This document shows positions 47,120 through 58,381 of a stretch of DNA of 64,000 nucleotides, piece after piece. A program made the position numbers and the translations under genes. The DNA is from Carettochelys insculpta (lineage: Eukaryota; Chordata; Testudines; Carettochelyidae): positions 19,628,001-19,692,000 of the forward strand of contig NC_134152.1 in assembly GCF_033958435.1 (NCBI RefSeq), read 5' to 3'. The notes under the pieces are model-generated. The model was not told where the DNA came from. It saw nothing but the letters and a program-made list of their open reading frames with translations, and searched no databases. How positions within the stretch are numbered: the stretch's first letter is position 1; every line of letters starts with the position of its first letter.

Positions 47120-48639
47120 GCAAAGAGAGGATGAAGCATCCATGTGTGCTGTTTAGATATGCAAATGAGGATCTTCTGCACTGGCAACAATTCTATTAAT
47201 TATAATGTGTTATAGAGGCTGGCCAGCCTTGTGATTGAAATACTACTGCATTCTTTCACCTCTGGGAGGCTGGTTCTCATGCAGCCATAAGTCTTGTAAT
47301 AAAATTAACTGAAATTAATTAGGTAGTTCCTCCTTAATTCTTTTAACTCTAATCCCATATCACAAAGGCACCATATTCAATTTGGCACAAGCTGCTCACA
47401 GGAGAGACCCAGATATAAATTAGCATGTAATTGAAATCACCTCTCTCCACTTGAAAGATTGGCCCATCTAGACTAGGTTAAAATCATTACTGGTAACTAT
47501 GAATGCACTGTGTCACTGCTTGTGTTGAAGGCTCCTAGGTAAACATTACACTTACATTTCCTGAAGTGCCAATCTCCAGTAACCAGATGGCTTCAGAGGT
47601 GCGGAGCACTTATATTTCACAGCCAGGTGAATGGGACCTCTGGGTACTCGCACTTCTGAAAATCAGGCCACTCATTTTTTAATTATCTGAACGGAGAGAG
47701 ATTTTGACCTCAGTGAATCTGGCTTGTGGGTCCTTTCAGGAGTTACTTCAGTAAAAATCTATCAGTAAATTCCTTTCTTTCTCAACAACATTACTAACTC
47801 ATTTTGCTGGCTTGGAAAATGAAAAAAAGTCACGGAAGTCATAACATATGGGCACGTTTAGGCTCAGTTACAGAGAAATTCATCACCGGACAGAGGACCA
47901 ACATAAGATCTATGCAGTAGTGCATAGGTCTTGTACTGGCCTTCTACATAAGGGTAAATTCATCTTTTAGGAGGCAGTGAACACCGTAGAAACTGATTCT
48001 CCTCTTTGTTATCACCATAGCCCATAATTAAAAGATAGGAGACCAGATCATACAAATGTTTCAAGAGGAAAGATTATTCCTGAAAGACAAGAGGCCATAT
48101 TAAGCAGTGGATCTACTTACATGAGTAAGGATTACTCATAGATCTATAGCTTTACTCATGTAACCACAGCTTTATGCAGCAGATCCCAACCAACACTACA
48201 CTGTACTTTACTAATAGGAGAAAATCAAATATAGAAACCAGTTAAGTTGCTCTAGTGACAATCAATATCCAAATAAAAGCTGGGACAGAATATTTCTTTT
48301 GGAACCATTCACTGTGAATCCTTGTAATATCTCAGCACATGAACTATTGATACTTTTGCCATACTTCATTATGATCAATGGACTCATTTGCAAAACTAGA
48401 ATCTTAAATTCCTCCCAGCATCAAGGCAAGATGTCTGTGCTTTAGGGAAAGGAAGGATGCTGAATAACAGATGGACAAATACGATTTCTAGATGACTACA
48501 TCATGACAAACACAAATTACCCTCATCTAGACCATTCTCAGGTCTTCTGTGCTGTTGAAGGCTGAGTGAGTCAGCAGGCTAGCCAATACTAAGTTTTCCT
48601 GTTGGTTCAGGACAGAGTTGGAATTGATATTTGTAAACC
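47120..48639. other. Mostly unique sequence
   Basis: 48095-48170 (TACATGAGTAAGGATTACTC, TTTACTCATGTAACC) is a fragment of the ancient palindromic repeat also seen at 13.4 and 64.0 kb. The rest is unassigned. Confidence 0.45.
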
Positions 48640-48893
48640 CATAAGTAAGATTCCTGCAGTGTAGGCATGGGGTCAGAACTGCAGCCCCACAGCAGTCCTG
48701 CAGTGGCATCATGGAGCCTGCCTAGAACTGCAGCCCCATGGTGGCAGCACAGGGCCAGGACTGGAGCGCTGCAATGACCATCAAGAGCACGGGGTGAGCT
48801 TGGGGGCCAGTGGTAGAAGACTTCCCCTGGTCTGGTAAATTCTCTTGTTTAGGACCAGTCAGGTCCTGACCATGCCAGTCCAGGGTCAGTCAT
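48640..48893. mobile_element. pogo/Tigger-like family 1 element, long GC-rich form, partial
   Basis: The right part CTGGTCTGGTAAATTCTCTT, then GTTTAGGACCAGTCAGGTCC, matches the right end of the element at 60282-61109. The GC-rich body has AACTGCAGCCCCATGG repeats. The left terminus and flanking TA are not found. Confidence 0.4.
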
Positions 48894-49977
48894 CAGACAT
48901 TCCTCTATCTATACTGAATGGCGGGGACTTAAAAAAAGAGAGAAAAAACTTGAAGTTGCAGCTAGAGGGGCCAAAGATCCTTTCTTGCTCTTTCTCGCCA
49001 CTGACTACATGCCAATAAGCCATGTCAGCAGATCTAGCTCTGTCCTGTACCTGAATGGAGCAAGTGGGTTTAAAAAACCACAAGAGGAGGATAAGACATC
49101 CACAGTGGGCACAGTCATGGTAGGAGGCCACAACCCTTCTTTCTAAGAAGTAAGAAGTAGTGGTAGACAGGTTGTGTTGAGAAGAGGAACTATTCATCTC
49201 TGAGCTCCAAACTTCCTGTATTTTCCTGCCACCCCCCGCCCCACACACACTTGGTATATTTGCTATGGGTTTTGCTGAGTTTTTCTGGCATTGCCTTATT
49301 GCAATGAAACATCACATAATGATGCTATCTAAATGAAAAAGGAAGTACTGAGTGGCCCTCTGGGCTGGTTAGAGGGCAAACCCTTGAAAGAACAGCCAAA
49401 AAAATCATAATTTTTGAGTCTGCAGTAAGATAGTTCCAATTTAAAGTTTCCAAAAATTTACCATGATGTGCACATAACTTCGTTGAGATCCACTGAATCT
49501 CAGCCTCTGGGGTCACCTGTGAAAAACTCAAAATATTGGCAGTTGTGCCAGAAAGCCTCATTAATTCTATTTCAGCTCCACTAATATCCTCATTTTATGG
49601 CCAAATTATGGCAATGTATAAAATTAAAGTAGTAACCCATTTGTTTAACATAATGTTTCCTTCAATACCCATGTGAGACTCTGACAAAGGGAACTTTGGA
49701 CCATATTTGGACCATACTGGAGTATTTCTATTAAGGTCAATAAACCTATGTTGATTTATACCACTGGGAGGTCTGATCCCATGTGTGTCCATTTAAACAC
49801 ATTAAATACACTTAAAGCACTTAGAAAAACTTACAGAAAGGAAAAGATGTCCTACTAGTCTATTCATTTTTAACTATAAATATATGTATTTTAAAAGGGA
49901 GTGTTTGGTTGCATTTTTTGTCACTGGAAGAAGGAAATAGGTTCACACTAGTGTGTGTCTGACATGGGCCCCATGTG
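48894..49977. other. Unassigned unique sequence
   Basis: A 120-codon minus ORF (48886-49248) and a 78-codon minus ORF (49325-49561) have no recognised motif. Confidence 0.45.
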
Positions 49978-49980
49978 TAG

Positions 49981-50691
49981 GGCTACGTCTACACGTGCAC
50001 GCTACATCGAAATAGCTTATTTCGATGTAGCGACATCGAAATAGTCTATTTCAATGAATAACGTCTACACGTCCTCCAGGGCTGGCAACATCGATGGTCA
50101 ACTTCGACGTTGGGCAGCACCACATCGAAATAGGTGCTGCGAGGGAACATCTACACGCCAAAGTAGCACACATCGAAATAAGGGTGCCAGGAACAGCTGC
50201 AGACAGGGTCACAGGGCGGACTCAACAGCAAGCCGCTCCCTTAAAGGGCCCCTCCCAGACACACTTGCACTAAATAACACAAGATCCACAGAGCTGACAA
50301 CTGGTTGCAGACCCTGTGCCTGCAGCATGGATCCCCAGCTGCCGCAGCAGCAGCCAGAGGCCCTGGGCTAAAGGCTGCTGCACACGGTGACCATAGAGCC
50401 CCGCAGGGGCTGGAGAGAGAGCGTCTCTCAACCCCTCAGCTGATTGCCGCCATGGCAAACCCCACTATTTTGATGTTGTGGGACACAGATCGTCTACACG
50501 TGCCCTACTTCGACGTTCAACTTCAAAGTAGGGCGCTATTCCCATCCCCTCATGGGGTTAGCGACTTCGACGTCTCGCCACCTAACATCGATTTCAACTT
50601 CGAAATAGCGCCCAAGATGTGTAGCCATGATGGGCGCTATTTCGAAGTTGGCGCCGCTACTTCGAAGTAGCGTGCACGTGTAGAAGCGGCC
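49981..50691. mobile_element. Well-preserved 711-bp Harbinger-type element
   Basis: The left GGCTACGTCTACACGTGCAC and the right GTGCACGTGTAGAAGCGGCC are long inverted repeats, extended inward by CGCTAC/GTAGCG. The flanks TAG (left) and TAA (right) fit a TWA target. The subterminal zones are packed with CATCGAAATAG and TACTTCGAAGTAG palindromes and ACGTCTACACG repeats. The unique core (about 50190-50480) has an ATG at 50327 opening MDPQLPQQQPEALG then a stop, possibly a leftover of the parent's coding region. CpG content is high, so this copy is relatively young. Confidence 0.85.
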
Positions 50692-50694
50692 TAA

Positions 50695-52681
50695 GAGAGG
50701 AAACTGAAATTATTAAAAAGAAGAGAGAGGGGAAGGTTCATGTCTGGCCTTTCCTTGCCCTGTTTTCAAGTTGCTGGTATAATGGAATTGAATCAAATGT
50801 TGACATTAGGCTTGATTTCTTCAGAATCATCTTGCAGATTGTAGCTGGTGTCACTGAGTGAATGGACCATTCTTTTGCCAGAATTCCACCCTGAGCATAA
50901 ATTCAGATAGCCTGTCTCCATCGCTCTGGCAGTGTAAAGAGGCCTTAATGTTGGCGTGAGTGTAATGCTCCTTAATTCTGCCAGATGGTGTCAATGTAAA
51001 TCAGTCTCTTCACAAGGAAAGGGTAAGTCAGTATAGGTTTCGAAAAACAAACTCAAACGTAGCCCAAAGTTAGGATGCTCTATTTAATATTCATTACTCA
51101 TTTCTTCAGGAGGTTGCTATTTTATCTCACCTTGGCCTAGTAGACAATGTCCTCCGCTGCATGAATTTAGATAATCTGTTCACGTGAATGCTCATTTCAT
51201 CAATGCTGCCTGTGTTGGTTTGTGATGCTTAGTACACACTCCTTTAGCTCCTAAACCCAAATTGAGCAATTTCAGCCTGAGTTGTGCCTGAATGGCTGCG
51301 TGATTTGGCTTATTTGAAATTACTCAGCTGATGTTACTGGATTGAGGATAGTGCACATTCTCTTTAACCATGAGTTAAACGCTTTCCAGTTTTACGCTCC
51401 CAAGTGTTGTAGACAATAATTGAGTCCAATCCGTTTTCTTCAATCCACACTCCTTTAAACCCCAGTTAACAAAAAAAAAACTGTTTAAATTGCTTTCTTT
51501 GAAATAACACCCTCAGGAAAATATTACAGCTCATGTTATCTTGATCATTAAACCTTGGATGTTTCCCATCTATCTTATTTATCGTACCTGGATTATTTCC
51601 TGTCACTAGGTCTATGCTGTGGTTGTTAAACTAGGTATGTCATTTCTTGATATAGACACAGCTTCCTCCTTCCTCTAAGTATCTAATCTTTATTCCCTAA
51701 GGTCACTTTGTACCTACATGTTCCATCGTAACTGCCTCTTTTCCCGTATTACTCTGATATTTTTTTCCTCAAGTATTTTAGAAGTAAATAGTTCTCTTAT
51801 ATGTCTAAGCACCTTTCCAGAGCTGTTGTCATTTAGAGTATCTGGAATTGTCCTCTTCTGTGCACAAAACATTCATGTTCTCTTATCTCGGTTTGATCAT
51901 ATCATCATGAACAGTTTCCTTTTCTGTATTTGACCTTCTCTTTCTATCTCAGTTCGCTAAGTTTCTACTGTGACCATAACTGTTTATAGGCTACAGCATC
52001 TACTCCCAATGCATGAAAAACTCCTGTTGGCTTCCCAAGAATTCCTTTTGCCTTCATGAGGAGACCTCAAGTTCTTCCATACACTAAAAAGGGTTGGAGT
52101 TCAATAATTTTGCAAAACTCAATTTTTTTCTTTCATTGCTTTAAGACTGGCAATTTTCTATGAGGGGGATGAGCAAATGGTACAAAAAACTTTTAGAAAA
52201 TTCCCCACAGTCAGGCTTTTTAATGCATTTTGCTCCACCTTTGTTCTTACCTCTGTTATGTTCACTTGCCACAAAGTTCCATTTATTAATGCATTGGCAA
52301 TGAGGTTACCTAAATGTATCACAAATCATAATTTGAAGAAAATGAGATAAATCAGCCTTGGACCAGCCAATCTCTGCTCTAAAGTCTGGCCGTTTACTAG
52401 AGATAATCTCAGATTTGTTATTCTCAAGAATAGGATGAAAACTCAAATTTGACACATTAACACTTGATATGAACAAAGACAGCAATTACCTCATGCATTA
52501 CAAGGACTGCTTCCTTTCCTTCGATGTTCATAATTATCTCAGGCAAGACATTTAACTTCTCACCCCCCCCACCGCCCCATCTCACAGCCCTTCAGGCCTA
52601 TCGGATTTGTTAGTTTTTATTGCAAGTTTTTGGACCTCTGTGTTATATAACTGTCAGTCTGTACTGGAAGTGCTGTTAAGC
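50695..52681. other. Unassigned unique sequence
   Basis: AT-rich. A C-run lies at 52561-52575. No gene is recognised; it may hold conserved non-coding DNA, which cannot be judged without alignment. Confidence 0.45.
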
Positions 52682-52785
52682 TGAAGAAGTAGGTCTGTCC
52701 CACAAAAGTGCATCACCTAATAAATCATTTTGTTAGTCTTTAAAGTGCTATGTAGTACTGCTGTTTTGTTTTGTTACCCTACAAG
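52682..52785 (+). mobile_element. Penelope-like family B tail
   Basis: CTGAAGAAGTAGGTCTGTCC starts an HHR-like core (CUGAAGA, A, then GTRGG/CCCAC hairpin, then AAAAG for GAAAG). It is followed by CACCTAATAAATCATTTTGT, TAGTCTTTAAAGTGCTATG and a GTTTTGTTTTGTTACCCT end. It matches the copy at 28258-28384 in the opposite orientation. Confidence 0.75.
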
Positions 52786-54642
52786 GCTTGCTGGGACAAG
52801 GGGCTGAATGATACAAGAACTGCCTGCTCTTTTCAAGGAGAGACCAGACCCAGGGTGACCTGGGAAAATGAGCTGAAGAGGGTCACAAAATGGTCAAGGG
52901 AGAAGGATCCTGGAAAGAAGAAAGCTGGCAAGCACAGTGTTGTAGGTGGGAGCCTGTGAAGCACAGAATCAGGGCATCCTGGAATTTGACTGCTGCCAGC
53001 TTCCCACGGAGTAGAAACTTGGGTAGAGGCAGGGCCTGAGCTCTCTAATGTTAACACTCAGTGGCAGTGGAAAAACCATAGCAGCTGAAAGGAACGCCTG
53101 AACCAGAAAATTATTGTGGCCTGGATAGAGGGGAGTGATAGGCCTTTCAGAGAGTGCTGTGCCTCAGTAAAGAGGCAGGTAAAAAACTTGTACTCTTTGC
53201 TGGAATTTTTTGTACCCTGGAGGGCAGGACTTATTGGTTTGAGTAAACAGCTGACCCTCAAATCACTTGTCCAACTAGAGAGAGGCTGCTGAGCTCTGCA
53301 GAGAATGTGAGGCACTGATGGAGGCAAAACAACTGAGACTTGAACCACATGATGCCAGACCAGGGAAGCCATTTCATCACTGCGGGTATAAGTTGGCTTG
53401 TTGAAGGCATAGTTCTTGTCCTGGTTCATGAGAAGGAACAAATCCAGTTTTCCTTCCCTGCAGAACTGGAGGGCTGCTAGAAACTGAGCGCCTTAGCTAG
53501 AGAAATTGCTGATGCAATGAACCTAGAATCCCACAATACTATATTCACAGTGATGCTTCAGAGCAGAAGTGCCCTTACAGGAAAGGTTAAAAAAAGAGGA
53601 AACCAAGGGTCAGTTTTCAGAATGGTGTAAGGTAAATAGTGGTATTTCTTGGGGATCTGTACTGGAGCCAGTGCTTTTCAACATACACATAAATGATGTG
53701 CGAAAAGGAGTAAATAGTGAGATGGCAAAATTTGTAGATAATACAAAACTACTCACGGTAAGTCCCAAGCAGACTGCAAAGAGTTACAAAAGGATCTCAT
53801 AAAACTGGGTAACTAATCAATACAATGGCATGTGAAATTTAGTGCAGATAAAAGCAAAATAATGCACACTGGAAAACATAATCCTTACTATGTATTTGAA
53901 ACGATGGTCTCTAAGTGAGCTACCACCATGCCAAAAAAAAAATGGAGTCATAGTAGATGGTTCTCTGAAAACATCTGTTGCATGTGCAGCAACAGTCAAA
54001 AAAGCTATGTTAGGAACCATTAAGAAAGTGGTATACAGTACATATCACAATGCTCCTATAAATCCATGGTACGTCCATGTCTACTGCATGCAGATGTGGT
54101 TGCACTATCTGAAAAAAGCTGTATTGGAAATTGTACAGAAAAAAGCCAGAAAAATGATTTAGGGATATCTGAAGTAAGATTAATAAGACTGGGACTTTCA
54201 GCTTGGAAAAAAGATGATTAATGGCGGGGGTGGGTATGAGAAAGGTCTATAAAATCATGAACGATGTGAAGAAAGTAAATAAGGAAATGGTATTTGCTCC
54301 ATCTCATGACACAAGAACCAGCAGGCACCAAAAAAAAAAAAAATAAATAAGCAGCACGTTTAAAACAAACAAAAGGAAGTATTTCTTCACACAACACACA
54401 GTCATTCTATGGAACTCCTTGCCATTCAATGTTGTGAAGGCCAGGACTATAAAAAGGTTAAAAAAATGGGAAATAGATAAATTCATAGAGGATAGGTCAC
54501 TCAGTTAGCCAGCATGGCCAGGGATGACGTGCCTAGCCTCTGTTTGCCAGAAGCTGGGAATGGTGCACATGATGATTACCTTTCCTGCTCATTCCTTCTG
54601 AAGCACCTGGAATTGACCACTGGAGGAAGACAGGATACTGGG

Positions 54643-54799
54643 ATAAAACAACGAGAAGTCCTGTGGCACCTTATAGTGGTTCTGACGAAGTGGGTCTTTG
54701 CCCACGAAAGCTTATGTTGCAATATATCTGTTAGTCTACAAGGTGCCACAGGACTTCTCATTGATTTTGTGGATACAGACGAAAACGACTGCACCCTCT
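54643..54799 (+). mobile_element. Penelope-like family A tail inserted in a CR1, perfect TSD
   Basis: The plus-strand tail runs from TTCTGACGAAGTGGGTCTTT to GATTTTGTGGATACAGACG, and a short inverted piece of the same tail (AACGAGAAGTCCTGTGGCAC) precedes it. The 9-bp target GATACTGGG is duplicated at 54634-54642 and 54800-54808. Removing one copy restores the CR1 3' UTR text, which proves the insertion. The HHR-like core here is the best preserved in the window. Confidence 0.92.
54682..54718 (+). ncRNA. Hammerhead-ribozyme-like motif in a Penelope-like tail
   Basis: In order: CTGACGA (54682-54688), one extra A, stem II GTGGG/CCCAC (54690-54694 with 54701-54705), GAAA (54706-54709), GC, the loop TTAT, then G(T) and the putative cleavage position. 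This matches the type I hammerhead core CUGANGA-stem II-GAAA-minimal stem III. Against it, there is an extra A after the core and no convincing stem I in this copy. Known PLEs carry such ribozymes; activity here is inference. Confidence 0.5.
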
Positions 54800-54860
54800 G
54801 ATACTGGGCTGGTGTTTTTGACCCGATACAATATGACCATTTTTATGTTCTTGTGTTATT

Positions 54861-55576
54861 TTCTGCCTAATTTATCACAAAGCTGTGTCCTGTGACTGTG
54901 GGATGGATGAACATCAAAAGTACCTTGTCTAAACAGCCTGTTCTCAACTCATTGTCACTGACCCACTGACCCACTTCCAGATGAGTATATTCAAGGATCC
55001 TCACATTATTTTTAGAATATGAAACAAAAAGTGAGGGTGTGACATAACTCCTCTCACCTAGCAGATTATAAACAATAACTTGATATTTCTTGGAAGCTTA
55101 ATTTATTGTTGTGTATACCACTGCTTCTCTCTGTGTCTGTCTCTCTCAGTTGTTGCGAGCCATGAGATTACAGATGCTTCCCATTGAAGGGCCAAGATCC
55201 TGATAATATACTATGCAAGATTCTGACCATGTTCTTTGTTCAGATTCTTTGACATAAGCCTAGACAAAGCAGGCCTGAAGGTTTGGGGCATAATTGGACA
55301 AGGTGTGGCACATATAGCAAAACAAACCTTTGTTTGTGTAACTAAACATAAAAAAAGAGCTGAGACAATATCATTGCCAACATACGCACTGCTCATTGTT
55401 CTTTTTTCTCAAGGCTGTATAAGAATGTACTTACGGAAAAATCTTGGAAGTGCCATTTGTCATTCCTAATGACCTGGAACTGAAATTTAACCTATCTTCT
55501 ACAAGAGAAAACTAAAGGGATAACACCTTTGTGTTCACATGTAAACTTGAGCCATGGGTGGAGCATTTATGTAATC
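54861..55576. other. Unassigned unique sequence
   Basis: No gene or element recognised. Confidence 0.45.
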
Positions 55577-55584
55577 TTTTAGAC

Positions 55585-55773
55585 CAGGCGTGTCCAGCCC
55601 GCGGGCCGCATGCGGCCCTGGACAGCTAGTAATGTGGCCCCACAAGATCATAAACTTTTAACATTATTATGTGATTTATATACATTAACTATATTATATA
55701 TTTTATATGAGGCCCAAGACAATTCCTCTTCACTCAATGTGGCCCAGGTAAGCCAAAAGGTTGGACACCCATG
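55585..55773. mobile_element. Short hAT MITE with perfect 8-bp TSD
   Basis: It starts CAGGCGTGTCCAGCCC and ends GGTTGGACACCCATG, which are inverted repeats. TTTTAGAC is duplicated exactly at 55577-55584 and 55774-55781. Inside the left end, GCGGGCCGCATGCGGCCC and GTGGCCCC are typical of this hAT style. At 189 bp it is an internal-deletion derivative. Confidence 0.95.
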
Positions 55774-55781
55774 TTTTAGAC

Positions 55782-57039
55782 TATTGGCTTATTGTGCTCA
55801 TTATGCCTTGCTTCTAGCACCTATCCAGGGGCTCAGGAGTGCCAGTCCCGTAGCTTCCCTCTGCCCATTGGCACCCTATAAAATTAATTGTAATCAGCTG
55901 TTCATCAGTCTCACAGAGCCTAACAAGCAAAGTGGCACTCCGCCAGCTGTGCATAAAGACCTTATGCATGAACCCACATGGTGTCAAACTTCCGTTCCTT
56001 CAGCCATACTAGTAGATTTGGAAGTATACCAACAAGCTTCTAATGGAATACTGATGGTTAGGACAGGAGATTGTGGCTTCCATAACCCTCAAGGGGCTGC
56101 AAATCAAATGACTTTGTAATTCCACACTGATGTCAATTTACCAGTGAGGAGGAGGAGGAGTGACAGACTCTTCATTGTTTGGGAATAGAAATCAACCTGT
56201 CAATATCTCCTTGTTCTAGCTGTATGCTGATTGTTTGGGGAATTGGGAGAAAAGTAAAAGAAGATCAGAAATTAAATTTCTCTTGTTGAGACAAAAGTTT
56301 TGTTTTAGAAACACCATGCAGTTGTGACTGGTTATACTCTTGTGTAAAGGTTCTCTGTACTGCAAGGGTAAAGCAGCACTGGGTTCAATGATTTTAGAGC
56401 TTGAGGTTGGTTGCAGGCCTGTAGGTAAGATGCTTTAAGTTTTTTTTTCCATCCTTCTGAGCCAATGGATGCCACCACATCACTTGTTCTTTTCAGCAGA
56501 TGTTACCTCCTGCTGGACTCTTCATAGCCTTTAAGAGTAAGTGCTACTTGACAGGAGATAAGCTGGTAGAATAAAGCCCTCTGAAAGTGGGTTTTCTTTG
56601 TACTAATACACCAGAAGCTGGCACTGTTCTTTGGATGTAATGCTTTGAGGTTGATTATATGAAAGCACAATGACCACCTGTCCCTCTAACCAGTTCAAAG
56701 TGCCCATCTGGTTAGTTTGGCTCATGCTGAATAATTATTGGCACTGGCTAGTTGGCTATATTTGCCATGGCTCATCTCTCTCCAGCCCCATCAAATAGCT
56801 GAATTAGATGATACTGCTACGTACCTCATCTAAATACATTCATTGGGTGGGGGTGGGGAGGGCAGCAGGGGGAGAGAATTGCAGTTTTGGCTGAAGAGAA
56901 ATATGGATTTTTTTCACATAATGCGTTGTTCCTGACAAACACGTTCACTTTAATGCTGAAAAGAAATCCTGTATTAATGTGCAGAAGCTAGTATACATTG
57001 GGTTGGAAGTGACATAAGGGGGACATTGAAAGTAGGAGC
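55782..57039. other. Unassigned unique sequence
   Basis: The plus-strand ORF ending at 56119 starts inside the hAT MITE, and its unique part has no recognised motif. The rest is AT-rich. Confidence 0.45.
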
Positions 57040-57540
57040 AACTAAATCATCCCAGCCAGAGCTTTGTCAAGCCAGGACTTAAAGACCTCTAGGGATATGA
57101 ATTTCACCCCCTCCCTTGGTAACCCTTTCCAGTGCTTCAATACCTGCCCAGTGAAATAGTTTTTTCTAATATCCAACTTAGACCTCCTGCCCTGCAATTT
57201 GAAACTATTGCTCTCAGCCTCTCTACATCCTCTTTGGAACTCCCTTTGGGTAATTGAAGGCTGCTATCAAATCCCCCATTCACTCTTCTCTTCTGTAGAC
57301 TAAATAAGCCCAGATCCCTCAGCCTCAGGTCTTTGCCCACGAAAGCTTATGCTCCAAAGCATCTGTTAGTCTATAAGGTGCCACAGGACTTCTTGTTGTT
57401 CTCATAAGTCATGTGCTCCAGTCCATCTTCATTTTTGTTGCCCTCTGCTGGGTTACCTCCAATACATACACATCCTTTCTATAATGGGGGGCCCAAACTG
57501 GACACAGTACTCCAGATAACATTGTTTGTTAATTTAGGGC
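57040..57540 (-). pseudogene. CR1 LINE ORF2 C-terminus, split by a Penelope-like tail
   Basis: The plus-strand text (CAAGCCAGGACTTAAAGACC, TCTAGGGATATGAATTTCAC, AGTGAAATAGTTTTTTCTAA, TCCAACTTAGACCTCCTGCC) parallels the CR1 at 32.4 kb almost block for block. It continues after the insertion as CTCATAAGTCATGTGCTCCA to GTACTCCAGATAAC. Minus-strand codons give RDLGLFSLQKRRVNGG, the CR1 ...LGLFSLEKRRLRG motif. Frames are broken. Confidence 0.9.
57327..57402 (+). mobile_element. Penelope-like family A tail inserted in a CR1
   Basis: It begins at GGTCTTTGCCCACGAAAGC, within the HHR-like stem II, and runs to GCCACAGGACTTCTTGTTGT. It is 5'-truncated and lacks the outer GGCTACCCC end. The CR1 sequence is interrupted between CTCAGCCT and CTCATAAGTC. 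Confidence 0.88.
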
Positions 57541-57657
57541 AATTAGATAAATGACTTTTTCCTTGACTATTTCGTTTCTCTAACTAGGTTCAGCACCCCC
57601 ATTGCCAAACTATCTGAGCATCTGTAAAATATTCTTTAGACCTTTGAACATCAGCTT

Positions 57658-57850
57658 TTGAATAACGAGCAGTCCTGTAGCACCTGAGAGACTAACCAGT
57701 TTATTAGGTCATGAGCTTTCATTGGTAAGACCTACCTCCTGAAGTTAAAAAAGCTCATGACCTAATAAATTGGTTAATCTTTAAGGTGCTACAAGACTGC
57801 TTGTTGTTTGTGAAGCTGCAGATTACCATGGCTACCCCTCTGAAAGTATT
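57658..57850. mobile_element. Penelope-like tail (family B-like) as an inverted pair
   Basis: The left half on the minus strand and the right half on the plus strand share AGCTCATGACCTAATAAA, TGGTTAATCTTTAAGGTGCT and ACAAGACTGCTTGTTG. The right half continues to the outer end ACCATGGCTACCCCTCTGA, which links family B-like tails to the family A terminus. The centre contains CTTCAGGAGGTAGG, a degraded HHR-like core. Confidence 0.8.
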
Positions 57851-58077
57851 TACAATGCAAGGTTAGCTTTTGAGTGACTCATGAAAACAACTGCTCTGTC
57901 TTTTCTACGCTAAGATTCACCTTGACATAATGACTTGTTGAGTGACAGATGTTACTCTGGATTGACATCAGAGCAGCTGAGGGCAGCATACAGTTAGTAG
58001 AAGTTACTAGATTTTGCCTGAGGCCACTCACATTCTAGGTAGAGGTAGACACTGAACTCAGTAGTTTCTTGCTTCTA

Positions 58078-58379
58078 TAGTTTGAATCACACTGGTCTGA
58101 GACTTTCTGGTCTAGTAATATCCATGATCTAGCAGGACCATGGATGTTGATTGTCCAGAGAGCTCCTGGACGAGCTAACCTCAGTGGCTGAGGGTGACAG
58201 TGGCCAGGAGTGGAGCTGGTTTGGAAGGCTAGCAGCAGTGGAGTCCAGTGGCCAGGACTGGGGAGCTCAGCAGGGTGGCTGGCATGACCCCACCCCCAGC
58301 ACCCAGAGGCCTGATCTTCTCTGCTCTGTCAAACTCCCAGTCAAGTCCTGAGGGTGCTGGCCCAGGGAGGTCCAACCTG
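58078..58379. mobile_element. pogo/Tigger-like family 1 element
   Basis: The left TAGTTTGAATCACACTGGTC and the right GGGAGGTCCAACCTG are imperfect inverted repeats of the CAGGTTGAACCTCTC terminus. TA flanks both sides (58076-58077 and 58380-58381). The interior is GC-rich (GTGGCCAGGAGTGGAGCTGG) and includes TGAGGGTGCTGGCCCAGGG, shared with 61080-61100. Confidence 0.75.
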
Positions 58380-58381
58380 TA

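Larger units (their letters stand above)
53540..54860 (+). pseudogene. CR1-superfamily LINE: RT fragment to 3' end
   Basis: 53610-53760 encodes VNSGISWGSVLEPVLFNIHI and MAKFVDNTKLL. These correspond to the reverse transcriptase motifs SG.PQGSVLGP.LF…IND and the catalytic F(A)DDTKL. Both active-site Asp positions are altered (VDN), so it is dead. Sequence continues through a broken C-terminal region to the 3' UTR (AGCCTCTGTTTGCCAGAAGC, then CAGGATACTGGG, then TTTTTATGTTCTTGTG). It is interrupted by the Penelope-like insertion at 54643-54799; the CR1 text resumes as GGCTGGTGTTTTTGACCC. Confidence 0.88.

Noticed and set aside
49981..50691. Plus-strand ORFs at 50054-50371 and 50305-50670 as genes
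   Set aside because: Both lie within the terminal-inverted-repeat element and are built largely from its palindromic subterminal repeats.
55610..56119. 169-codon plus-strand ORF
   Set aside because: It begins inside a hAT MITE and continues into sequence with no recognised motif. Length is explained by chance and composition.
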